Below are positions 50,847 through 60,644 of a stretch of DNA of 64,000 nt, piece after piece. The translations under genes were made by a program, and so were the position numbers. The first letter of the stretch is position 1; each line of letters starts with the position of its first letter. Below the pieces are notes generated by a model. It was not told the origin of the DNA, made no database searches, and saw nothing but the letters and a program-made list of their open reading frames with translations. Location of the stretch: contig NC_053391.1 of the NCBI RefSeq assembly GCF_905171765.1, positions 111,760,644 through 111,824,643 of the forward strand. The letters run 5' to 3'. The stretch is from Bufo bufo. Taxonomy: Eukaryota; Chordata; Amphibia; Anura; Bufonidae.

Positions 50847-53129
50847 CTAAATGAAACAGCTGTAATTGAGCTGCTCATTAAGGCCCGTGGGTGAGACTGT
50901 ACCTAGTGTGTAAATCCAGCGGGACTCTCTCTGGAGTAACACACGGTCCCAGTCTCCACCACGGATTGAACGTCCAACTTTTTCGATTCCCATTGTCTTT
51001 AGGCAACTGGGGTTACCCTGATGACAGTCATGGCCATGCCTGGACACTGCTGTGTCCCTATTGTTGGCAATGTCGCCGAGATGCTCACCCAGACGCCTGC
51101 GCAACTCACGTCTGGTCTTTCCCACGTATTCTAAATTGCAGTCGCAGGTGATCTTATAAATTACACCCTGCGTCTTGCAATTGATGAAGTCCTTAATGGG
51201 AAATGTTCTTTTCAGATTGGAGCTAAAGAAAGTTTTACCTGTCTGGACAATACTACAGGCTACACAGCCACTACACCTGAAACAGCCTGTGGGCCTACAA
51301 TCAAGCCAGGTGCCCTGTCTGGGCACAGGTGTAAAGTGGCTGTGCACGAGGAGATCCTTCAGATTGCTACCCCTTCTGAAAGTTATGTGGGGGTAGTCAT
51401 GTATGACTTCCTTGATATCCGGATCCATCATTAAGATGGGCCAATGCTTACCAAGGATCCCTCGTATTCTATCAGCACAGCAATCAAAGGTGGCTAACAG
51501 TCGGATCTTCTGGTCCTCAGTTGTTCTCACCCTGGGCATCAGAAGGTCCGAATGGGCCGTGTCGGTCGCCCTGTGGTAGGCCTGCCTGAGTACATTGTCT
51601 GGGTACCCTCTGTTGAGGAACCTAGTCCTCAGATCGTTCGCCTTTTTCCTAAATTCTGGTACCTCGGAGCAGTTACGCCTAAGGCGTAGGTATTGGCCAC
51701 ACGGAATACCCCTCTTAAGGGGGGTAGGGTGACTACTGCTCCAATGAAGGACCGAATTAGTAGAAGTGGGCTTCCTGAAGATAGTGGTTGAAAGTTCATC
51801 AATACCTTTTCTGGAGATGGAAATATCGAGGAAAGGGAGGCTCTTTGGATCAGACTCATGTGTGAATCTCAGACCTATGTCGTTACAAATCAATTTGTCG
51901 ACAAAGTCAGAGAATGATGATCTGGAATCGTTCCAAATGATGAAGATGTCGTCGATGTAACGGGCCCACAGTCCTATAGGCCCGGTACTCGACGACATCT
52001 CCTCAGGGAAGACACTAGTTGCCTCCCACCAGCCCAGGAGCAGGTTAGCATAGGCCGGCGCACAAGAACAGCCCATCGCCGTGCCCCTGAGCTGGTGGTA
52101 GAGCTTCGTCCCAAAATTAAAGAAGTTGTGCGTCAACAGATACTCAAGGAGTCTCAGCACAAAGGCATTGTGTTGAGAAAATTGACAGCCCCTCATACTG
52201 AGAAAATGACCTACTGCCTTAAGACCAGCTGTATGGGGAATGGACGAATATAGCGCCTCTACGTCAATACTGCCCAGGATAGCCTGCGGTTCGAAACTGA
52301 CACCATCAAGTCTTTTGAGTAGGTCCATAGTGTCCCTGACATATGATGGCAGGGACACTTTGAAGGGCATTAGGACCTTGTCAATGTACACACCCAGATT
52401 CTGACTAATGCAACCAACGCCCGAAACAATGGGCCTCCCTTTCAGGGGAGTCTTCCCCTCATGGACCTTCGGCAGGCTGTAAAACGTGGCATTTACCGGG
52501 TGTTTTGGATACAGGAAGTCCAGTTCCTCTGCAGAAATTAGCTTTTTAGTTTTAGCATCCTGCAGGATGTCCCTGAGTTCTAATAGGTATGAGTCTGTTG
52601 GATTAGATGACAGGACTTCATAGCTATTTTTATCCCGAAGGATCTGTTCACACATAACCTTATAATAGGCTGTATCCAAGATCACCGTGTTGCCCCCTTT
52701 GTCCGAGGGCTTCACAGTGATCGAGGAGTCGTTTTTAAGGGCAGTAATTGCTTCCCATTCTTCCCTGGAACAGTTATTGCACAGGGGAAGTGGTGCTACT
52801 TGTTTGAGGTCTGCTGTCACAAGTTGGAGGAAGATGTCCAGGCAGGATACGTCACTGGAGGGGGGCATCTTAGTGCTTTTGTTCCTTAGGGTCGTGAACG
52901 GACCCAGACCAGTTAGGCCACCGTCTGATTCCTCCAAACTGTGCAGCAACCTGACATCAGATAAAATGCTCAAAGGTATCCCAAGTTCCTGGCACTGCCG
53001 CTCATCCTTATGTATAAAAAATTTGCGCCACCTCAGTTTCCTAATGAACAGGTGTAAATCTTTGGTCCAGGTAAAGGCGTTAAAGCGGCGTGTAGGAACA
53101 AAGGATAGACCTTTGCTAAGGACAGCCAT
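50847..53129 (-). CDS. Penelope-like RT with C-terminal GIY-YIG endonuclease
   Basis: 760 codons from ATG 53129, uninterrupted. An N-terminal LSKGLSFVPT motif precedes the RT, which has KPSDKGGNTVIL, a conserved SIDVEALYSSIP (first catalytic Asp), RGTAMGCSCAPAYANL and RYIDDIFIIW (catalytic Asp pair). The telomerase-like RT is followed by a Cys motif (CFRCSGCVAC) and the GIY-YIG nuclease (GVIYKITCDC ... EYVGKTRRELRRRLGEH). The protein nicks DNA and copies the element RNA into it. Upstream, a Gly/Arg-rich frame (GRGRG repeats near 53250-53280) would join this one but for a seven-T run at about 53222, so the true N-terminus may be longer. Neptune versus Penelope/Poseidon clade is unresolved. Confidence 0.93.
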   Translation of the reverse strand: MAVLSKGLSFVPTRRFNAFTWTKDLHLFIRKLRWRKFFIHKDERQCQELGIPLSILSDVRLLHSLEESDGGLTGLGPFTTLRNKSTKMPPSSDVSCLDIFLQLVTADLKQVAPLPLCNNCSREEWEAITALKNDSSITVKPSDKGGNTVILDTAYYKVMCEQILRDKNSYEVLSSNPTDSYLLELRDILQDAKTKKLISAEELDFLYPKHPVNATFYSLPKVHEGKTPLKGRPIVSGVGCISQNLGVYIDKVLMPFKVSLPSYVRDTMDLLKRLDGVSFEPQAILGSIDVEALYSSIPHTAGLKAVGHFLSMRGCQFSQHNAFVLRLLEYLLTHNFFNFGTKLYHQLRGTAMGCSCAPAYANLLLGWWEATSVFPEEMSSSTGPIGLWARYIDDIFIIWNDSRSSFSDFVDKLICNDIGLRFTHESDPKSLPFLDISISRKGIDELSTTIFRKPTSTNSVLHWSSSHPTPLKRGIPCGQYLRLRRNCSEVPEFRKKANDLRTRFLNRGYPDNVLRQAYHRATDTAHSDLLMPRVRTTEDQKIRLLATFDCCADRIRGILGKHWPILMMDPDIKEVIHDYPHITFRRGSNLKDLLVHSHFTPVPRQGTWLDCRPTGCFRCSGCVACSIVQTGKTFFSSNLKRTFPIKDFINCKTQGVIYKITCDCNLEYVGKTRRELRRRLGEHLGDIANNRDTAVSRHGHDCHQGNPSCLKTMGIEKVGRSIRGGDWDRVLLQRESRWIYTLGTVSPTGLNEQLNYSCFI

Positions 53130-53340
53130 TTCGGTACTACTAAGTGTTCTCTGAGATAAATTTATTACTTCGGGGCCTGTTGGTCCCGTGTCCTCGATCT
53201 GTTTCTCAACGGATATGGGATAAAAAAACTCTGGGGTTGTCCTCTACCTCTACCTCCCCTTCCCCTACCCCTTCTATACTGATTTTCCCTCCTTGTTGAT
53301 GTGCTTGCTTGCTCACGTTCACTATCTGAGAGGTCGGTCT

Positions 53341-53613
53341 CAGACTGTACTGTGGCTACTGGCTACTTGGCTAAGCCACCACTCATACCGTTACAGGGTG
53401 TCACTCACTCACAAATACCTTGCAGATAAAAAAAATTATATTTTATATTTTTCTGTGATATAATCCCAGTTGCAAGCCAGTGTGTGTCTGGCCCACAGAC
53501 TGTACTGTTGCTACCGGCTACTTGGCTAGGCCACCACTCATACCGTTACAGGGTGTCACTCACTCACAAATACCTTGCAGATAAAAAAAATTCAATTTAA
53601 TATTTTTCTGTGA
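53341..53613. repeat. hAT-B leader array, second block
   Basis: About two units between the Penelope-like element and Tc1-B, with the same CAAATACCTTGCAGATAAAA core as the flanking blocks. Confidence 0.9.
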
Positions 53614-53796
53614 TACACTGCTCAAAAAAATAAAGGGAACACTTAAACAACACAATGTAACTCCAAGTCAATCACACTTCTGTGAAATCAAACTGTCCAC
53701 TTAAGAAGCAACACTGAGTGACAATCAATTTCACATGCTGTTGTGCAAATGGGATAGACAACAGGTGGAAATTATAGGCAATTAGCAAGACACCCC

Positions 53797-54563
53797 TGTG
53801 ACAGATCCATCTGTATAGACCTATATTGCTGGTTCGTCTGTTTGCCTTCATTTCGCTGGATTTCCTGTCCGTATGCCCCTGTTCGTGTGTTTCCCCAAAT
53901 ACCGATTGGAACTACTGAACGGACGGCCACCCAGGAGAAGAGTGTGCTGCTAGTTAACCTAAATGGCCTCATTGTTCACAAAGGACTTGAACTAACTTGA
54001 ACTCCTGGTCTAATGCGTGCCATTTTGGGATGTTAAATGTCTGTGTATTGAAAAGGGTTGTGACATTGTATGTTTAAATGGTGATGTCTGTTCTGTTGTC
54101 CCCACATGTGTATTGTGGTTTCCCTCTGTCTTGAGAGATAATGGGATTACTCCTCGGGTGTCTCCAGGGCAGAGAGGAGGAGACCATGATGCATTGTGGG
54201 GATGTATTGTCTCTGTAGTGCTGCATGTCTGTACTGTGTCAGTCTCCATTCTGGTCCCCTAGGGGCGTGTCCACCAGATGGAGACCTGCATAAATACGGG
54301 CAGGTAGCCCTCAATAAAACATTCCTGTTTGACTTTCAAGACAGAGCTTGGTCTCGTTTGTGGAGGGATTTATTACTGGGACAGCGCTTTCGTATATTGC
54401 TAGCTGTGGAAGGAGTTCGACTGAATTGCTGATCGGGAGTTGCCGCGTTCGTATGCTCCATTCGGGAGTTTGACGATCGGCTGGATTAAAAACTGCATTT
54501 CTGGAGAAAGGGGCTTATTCACTAAACTGCGGCTTCATCTATCTGGCGGTGAGTGTCGTAACA
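53797..54563 (+). mobile_element. Solo LTR, retrovirus-like (767 bp)
   Basis: Starts TGTGACAGATCC, ends ...GTGTCGTAACA, flanked by the 5-bp duplication ACCCC (53792-53796 and 54564-54568). A TATA-like GCATAAATA near 54286 and the polyadenylation signal AATAAA near 54314 show plus orientation and the usual U3-R-U5 order. No internal genes remain, as expected after recombination between two LTRs. Retrovirus versus other LTR class cannot be decided without proteins. Confidence 0.85.
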
Positions 54564-54684
54564 ACCCCCAATAAAGGAGTGGTTCTGCAGGTGGTGACCA
54601 CAGACCACTTATCAGTTCCTATGCTTCCTGGCTGATGTTTTGGTCACTTTTGAATGCTGGCGGTGCTTTCACTCTAGTGGTAGC

Positions 54685-56232
54685 ATGAGACGGAGTCTAC
54701 AACCCACACAAGTGGCTCAGGTAGTGCAGCTTATCCAGGATGGCACATCAATGCGAGCTGTGGCAAGAAGGTTTGCTGTGTCTGTCAGCGTAGTGTCCAG
54801 AGCATGGAGGCGCTACCAGGAGACAGGCCAGTACATCAGGAGACGTAGGAGGGCAAGAACCCAGCAGCAGGACCGCTACCTCCGCCTTTGTGCAAGGAGG
54901 AACAGGAGGAGCACTGCCAGAGCCCTGCAAAATGACTTCCAGCAGGCCACAAATGTGCATGTGTCTGCTCAAACGGTCAGAAATAGACTCCATGAGGGTG
55001 ATATGAGAGCCCTACATCCACAGGTGGGGGTTGTGCTTACAGCCCAACACCGTGCAGGACGTTTGGCATTTGCCAGAGAACACCAAGATTGGCAAATTCG
55101 CCACTGGCGCCCTGTGCTCTTCACAGATGAAAGCAAGTTCACACTGAGCACATGTGACAGACGTGACAGAGTCTGGAGACGCCGTGGAGAACGTTCTGCT
55201 GCCTGCAACATCCTCCAGCAAGACCGGTTTGGCATTGGGTCAGTAATGGTGTGGGGTGGCATTTCTTTGGAGGGCCGCACAGCCCTCCATGTGCTCGCCA
55301 GAGGTAGCTTGACTGCCATTAGGTACCGAGATGAGATCCTCAGACCCCTTGTGAGACCATATGCTGGTGCGGTTGGCCCTGGGTTCCTTCTAATGCAAGA
55401 CAATGTGTCACAGATGGTGTACAGGAAACAAGACAATGCAATATATTCAATGACTCACTGGATCCACAACTATGGAACAAAAGGGAGACCCCTGCATGAG
55501 ACCTGCCACTCTCCCTGACTGCTCAGCCTATGCAAACACCCCAAAGGTGGATGGGCGCATATCCACGTACCTCGGCTATATAATACCTGAAGACCCTACA
55601 ATAGTGAGGGGACACGACCACCGGCTCCCTACACTAGACACGGAGGGAGTCAGGGTCACCTGAAATCCAGCAGACAGAAAATCACAAATAAAGGAACAGC
55701 ACTTATCTTGCAGAGGACTGGGAAATAAGGAACAGCATGCACACACACTCCAGGAAGTTGTATAAGCCGCACACTACTGCATTATGGGGAGGAACTTAAA
55801 GGGAAGCAATCAGTCCAACTGCATGACAGCTGAGATACACTAACGAGATGAGGAACTGAAACCAAAACAAAGAAACTCAAGGAGGAGGATCTGGAAGGCT
55901 CCTGTCAGAGCTTCTCAGCTGTCTGGTTGTGACACAATGCTAGACCTCATGTGGCTGGAGTATGTCAGCAGTTCCTGCAAGACGAAGGCATTGATGCTAT
56001 GGACTGGCCCGCCCGTTCCCCAGACCTGAATCCAATTGAGCACATCTGGGACATCATGTCTCGCTCTATCCACCAACGTCACGTTGCACCACAGACTGTC
56101 CAGGAGTTGGCAGATGCTTTAGTCCAGGTCTAGGAGAAGAACCCTCAGGAGACCGTCCGCCACCTCATCAGGAGCATGCACAGGTGTTGTAGGGAGGTCA
56201 TACAGGCATGTGGAGGCCACACACACTACTGA
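54685..56232 (+). pseudogene. Tc1-B transposase, split by a solo LTR
   Basis: ATG at 54685. The N-terminal helix-turn-helix domains are present ([20 protein letters not shown] ... [16 protein letters not shown]). The catalytic motifs are [14 protein letters not shown] and SPDLNPIEHIWD. Thirty-four residues separate the second Asp from the Glu (DD34E) once the LTR is ignored. The solo LTR at 55406-55934 lies exactly inside the second catalytic motif. After it the frame resumes, meets one in-frame TAG at about 56131, probably from TGG, and ends TGA at 56230-56232. Confidence 0.93.
55406..55934 (-). mobile_element. Solo LTR of the chromodomain Gypsy family (529 bp)
   Basis: Matches 11876-12428 along its length (GATGGTGTACAGGAAACAA, AGGGAGACCCCTGCA, CAGAGCTTCTCAGCTGTCTG), with 5-bp duplication CAATG at 55401-55405 and 55935-55939. 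It differs by several indels and substitutions, so it stems from a different insertion of the same family. Confidence 0.93.
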
Positions 56233-56494
56233 GCCTCATTTTGACTTGTTTTAAGGACATTACATCAAAGTTGGATCAGCCTGTAGTGTGTTTTTCCACT
56301 TAAATTTTGAGTGTGACTCCAAATCCAGACCTCCATGGGTTGAAAAATTTGATTTCCATTTTTTTTATTTTTGTGTGATTTTGTTGTCAGCACATTCAAC
56401 TATGTAAAGAACAAAGTATTTCAGAAGAATATTTAATTAATTCAGATCTAGGATGTGTTATTTTTGTGTTCCCTTTATTTTTTTGAGCAGTGTA

Positions 56495-56765
56495 TAATCC
56501 CAGTTACAAACCAGTGTGTGTCTGGCCCACCACTCATACCGTTACAGGGTGTCACTCACTCACAAATACCTTGCAGATAAGAAAAATTTAATTTAATATT
56601 TTTCTGTGATATAATCCCAGTTACAAACCAGTGTGTGTCTGGCCCACCACTCATACCGTTACAGGGTGTCACTCACTCACAAATACCTTGCAGATAAAAA
56701 AATTCAATTTTATATTTTTCTGTGATATAATCCCAGTTGCAAGCCAGTGTGTGTCAGGCCCACAC
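56495..56765. repeat. hAT-B leader array, third block
   Basis: Two to three ~117-bp units leading to the hAT-B ATG at 56848. Confidence 0.9.
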
Positions 56766-56847
56766 AGACTGTACTGTGCCCACTGCCCACCACTTATATA
56801 TTGTGGCACAGTACTTTGCACGCATAGTACCACTTATCTAAAAAAAA

Positions 56848-59800
56848 ATGACAGGCAGAGGCAGGCCACCCCGCAGGTGCCGTCGTGGTCGTGGTGCTGT
56901 GATTTCCACTGGCCCTGGAATAATGCCCAGTGTTCAGAGGCCACGTACCCTGAACCCAAAAAATTCTGAGAAAATAGTTGACTGGCTTACACAGGACACC
57001 CAATCTTCAACAGCTTCCGCTAAGAACCTTGACGCACCATCCTCCTCCAGCTCAGCTTTGGTCACCTTCTCTCAAGTTACCACTCTCCTGCCCGCCGCCC
57101 CCACCACCACTACCACCACAGCCACCACAGCCACTTCACTTGATCCCTCAGAGGAGTTATTTACACATCAGTTGGATGAAATTAGTGATGCGCAACCATT
57201 ATTGCCAGAGGATGTAGATAACAGGGATATGTCTCAGTCAGGCAGCATTACACACATGGACGTACAGTGTGATGATGATGATGATGATGATGATGTTAAA
57301 CCCGCTGCTGCTTCCTATGCTGAGGTGTCAGATACAAGTGAAGTGGTTGATGATGACGATGTGTCCGTGGATGCCACGTGGGTGCCTGCTCAAAGAGAAG
57401 AAGAAGAGAGGGAAAGTTCTGAAGGGATGACAGAGAGAAGAAGGAGACGAGTTGGAAGTAGGGGGAGGTCGTCGCAAGGAGCTAGTGGCACAGTCAGACA
57501 GTGTGTATCGGCACCCGGGGTCAGCCAGACAGCACGCCAATCAACGCATGCTGTTGCCACCACCAGAATGCCGTCATTGCAAAGCTCAGCAGTGTGGCAT
57601 TTTTTTTGTGTGTCTGCCTCTGATAACAGCAATGCCATTTGCAACCTGTGCCAAAAGAAACTGAGTCGTGGGAAGTCCAACACCCACCTCGGTACAACTG
57701 CTTTGCGAAGGCACATGATCGCACATCATAAACGCCTATGGGATCAACACATGAGTACAAGCAGCACACAAACTCAAAGCCACCATCCTCTTCCTGGTCC
57801 AGCATTTTCAGCCACGTCAACCACTGCTGTCCTCCTTGCCCCCTCTCAACCACCCGCCACTCCGCCTCTCACCTTCAGCAGTTCCATCTCATCTGCCCAC
57901 AGTCAGGTGTCTGTCAAGGAAATGTTTGGGCATAAGAAGCCAATGTCACAGAGTCACCCCCTTGCCCGGCGTTTGACAGCTGGCTTGACGGAACTCTTAG
58001 CCCGCCAGCTTTTACCATACCAGCTGGTGGAATCTGAGGCCTTCAAAAAATTTGTCGCTATTGGGACACCACAGTGGAAGGTACCCGGACAATTTTTTTT
58101 TTCAAAAAAGGCAATCCCAAACCAGTGATTGAAAAGGAAGTCATGGCATCTCTGGCATACAGTGTTGGAGCAAGGGTCCATCTGACCACTGATACCTGGT
58201 CTGCAAAGCACGGTCAGGGCAGGTATATCACCTACACTGCGCATTGGGTCAACCTGCTGACGGCTGACAAGCATGGAATGCGTGGCTCTGCAGCGGAGTT
58301 GGTGACACTGCCACGACTTGCAGGCAGGCCTACTGCCACCTCCTCTACTCCTCCTACTCCATCCTCTTCGATAACCTCCTCGGCTGAGTCCTCTTCTGCT
58401 GCGGCGTCTGGCTGCACATCAACGGCACTTCCCCAGGGGCTATTCCACATCCCGGATACGACAGTGTCACGCTGTCTTGGGGTTGACTTGCCTGAAAACA
58501 GAGAGCCACACCGGACCAGCACTCCTGTCCGCCCTGAACGCACAGGTGGATCAGTGGCTGACCCCGCACCAACTGGAGATCGGCAAAGTGGTGTGTGACA
58601 ATGGAAGCAATTTGTTGGCGGCATTGAATTTGGGCAAGTTGTCACATGTGCCGTGCATGGCACATGTGTTGAATCTCATCGTACAACGTTTTGTGTCTAA
58701 GTACCCAGGCTTACAGGACATCCTCAAGCAGGCCAGGAAGGTGTGTGGCCATTTCATGCGTTCCTACAAGGCCATGGCGCACTTTTCAGACATTCAGCGC
58801 CGAAACAACATGCCAGTGAGGCGCTTGATTTGCGACAGCCCGACACGTTGGAATTCAACACTCCTAATGTTCGACCGCCTGCTCCAACAAGAAAAAGCCG
58901 TCAACGAGTAATTGTATGACCGGGGTTCTAGGACATCCTCTGCGGAGCTGGGAATTTTTTTGCCACGTTACTGGACGCTCATGCGCAATGCCTGTAGGCT
59001 CATGCGTCCTTTTGAGGAGGTGACAAACCTAGTCAGTCGCACCGAAGGCACCATCAGCGACCTCATCCCATTTGTTTTCTTCCTTTGCCCTGCAAAGAGT
59101 GCTGGATCAGGCTGTATATGTGCGTGAAGAGGAAGAGTTGTGGTCACCACCACCAGAAGCAGCCTTGTCATCATCGCTTGCCGTACCTGCGGCAACGCTG
59201 CAAGAGGATTGTGAGGAAGAGGAGTCAGAGGAGGAATGTGGCTTTGAGGAGGAGGAAGACCAACCACAGCAGGCATCCCAGGGTGCTCGTTGTTGTCACC
59301 TATCTGGGACCCGTGGTGTTGTACGTGGCTGGGGGGAAGAGAACAGACCGTCAATGACATCAGTGAGGACGAGGAACGGGAAATGAGTAGCTCGGCATCC
59401 AACCTTGTGCAAATGGGGTCTTTCATGCTGTCATGTCTGTTGAGGGACCCTCGTATAAAAAGGATGAAGGAGAACGACCTGTACTGGGTGGCCACGCTAC
59501 TAGACCCCCGGTATAAACAGAAAGTGGCGGAAATGTTACCAAATTACCGAAAGTCAGAAAGGATGCAGCAGTTCAAAACCAAACTAAAAAATATGCTTTA
59601 CACAGCTTATAAGGGGGATGTCACAGCACAACGGGAATCTAACAGGGGAATAGCTGAAAGTAATCCTCCTCCTACCACGACCACGGAGGCAAGGACAGGA
59701 TGCTTTACAGATGTGTTGTTGATGGAGAACATGCAGAGCTTTTTCAGTCCTACACATCGCCACAGCCCTTCTGGATCCAGCCCTAGAGAACGACTCGACT

Positions 59801-60099
59801 GACAGGTAGCAGACTACCTCACCTAAACTGCAGATATCGACACTCTGAGGAGCGATGAACCCCTTGACTACTGGGTGTGCAGGCTTGACCTGTGGCCTGA
59901 GCTATCCCAGTTTGCGATAGAACTTCTGGCCTGCCCCGCTTCAAGTGTCCTGTCAGAAAGGACCTTCAGTGCAGAAGGAGGCATTGTCACTGACAAAAGA
60001 AGTCGCCTCGGTCAAAAAAGTGTTGATTACCTCACCTTCATTAAGATGAATGAGGCATGGATCCCGAAGGGACTGACAGTGGGGGATACGTTTGACTAA
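56848..60099 (+). pseudogene. hAT-B transposase (BED-finger hAT), degraded
   Basis: ATG 56848 opens 426 codons: a basic head (MTGRGRPPRRCRRGRG), Ser/Thr- and Asp-rich linkers (eight Asp in a row at about 57271-57294), and a BED finger (CNLCQKKLSRG ... RRHMIAHHK) at about 57640-57735. The frame breaks at 58128 and resumes with VHLTTDTWSAKHGQG (58074-58598), then KVVCDNGSNLLAALNLG (58477-58911). It breaks again at TAA after AVNE, and ends with WVATLLDPRYKQK (59290-59802) and the C-terminal LACPASSVLSERTFS (59875-60099). The order equals that of hAT-A but the sequence is clearly another family. A stop at 59800 and a missing join before 59875 confirm decay. Confidence 0.9.
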
Positions 60100-60644
60100 C
60101 AAAAGGCCTGATGACATGCCTTGGCCTCAAAATGGTCCCCACGCTGCTGTATTTAACCACTTAAGGACCACAGGTTTATACCCCCCTAAAGACCAGGCCC
60201 TTTTTTACAAATCGGCACTCCACAACTTTAGCGGTTTATTGCTCGGTCATGCAACTTACCACCCAAATGAATTTTACCTACTTTTCTTCTCACTAATAGA
60301 GCTTTCATTTGGTGGTATTTAATTGCTGCTGACATTTTTACTTTTTTTGTTATTAATCGAAATTTAACGATTTTTTTGCAAAAAAATGACATTTTTCACT
60401 TTCAGTTGTAAAATTTTGCAAAAAAAACGAGATCCATATATAAATTTTGCTCTAAATTTATTGTTCTACATGTCTTTGATAAAAAAAAAATGTTTGGGTA
60501 AAAAAAAAATGGTTTGGGTAAAAGTTTACAAACTATGGTACAAAAATGTGAATTTCCGCTTTTTGAAGCAGCTCTGACTTTCTGAGCACCTGTCATGTTT
60601 CCTGAGGTTCTACAATGGCCAGACAGTAGAAAAACCCAACAAAT

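Larger units (their letters stand above)
49612..53340 (-). mobile_element. Penelope-like retroelement (GIY-YIG type)
   Basis: Inserted in the hAT-B array, between GTGTGTGTCTGG on the left and CTCAGACTGTACTG on the right. It contains one long RT/endonuclease gene, a 3' region with NRF1- and CRE-like sites, and a hammerhead ribozyme motif. Penelope elements usually have a second copy of this regulatory region at the 5' end; it is missing here, so the copy appears 5'-truncated at about 53340. Confidence 0.9.
53616..56492 (+). mobile_element. Tc1-B: Tc1/mariner transposon carrying two solo LTRs
   Basis: Starts CACTGCTCAAAAAAATAAAG and ends with the inverted copy ...TTTTTTGAGCAGTG at 56492; TA flanks both sides (53614-53615, 56493-56494). 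Without the LTRs at 53797-54563 and 55406-55934 the native element is about 1.57 kb. It sits in the hAT-B leader array. Confidence 0.95.
49371..60152 (+). mobile_element. hAT-B: second BED-finger hAT family, multiply interrupted
   Basis: Recognised by its transposase at 56848-60099 and by a leader array split into three blocks (49371-49611, 53341-53613, 56495-56765). The array is interrupted by the Penelope-like element and by Tc1-B. Neither terminus is seen: the left end is undefined and the right side is cut by the TTAA element at 60153. Confidence 0.75.
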
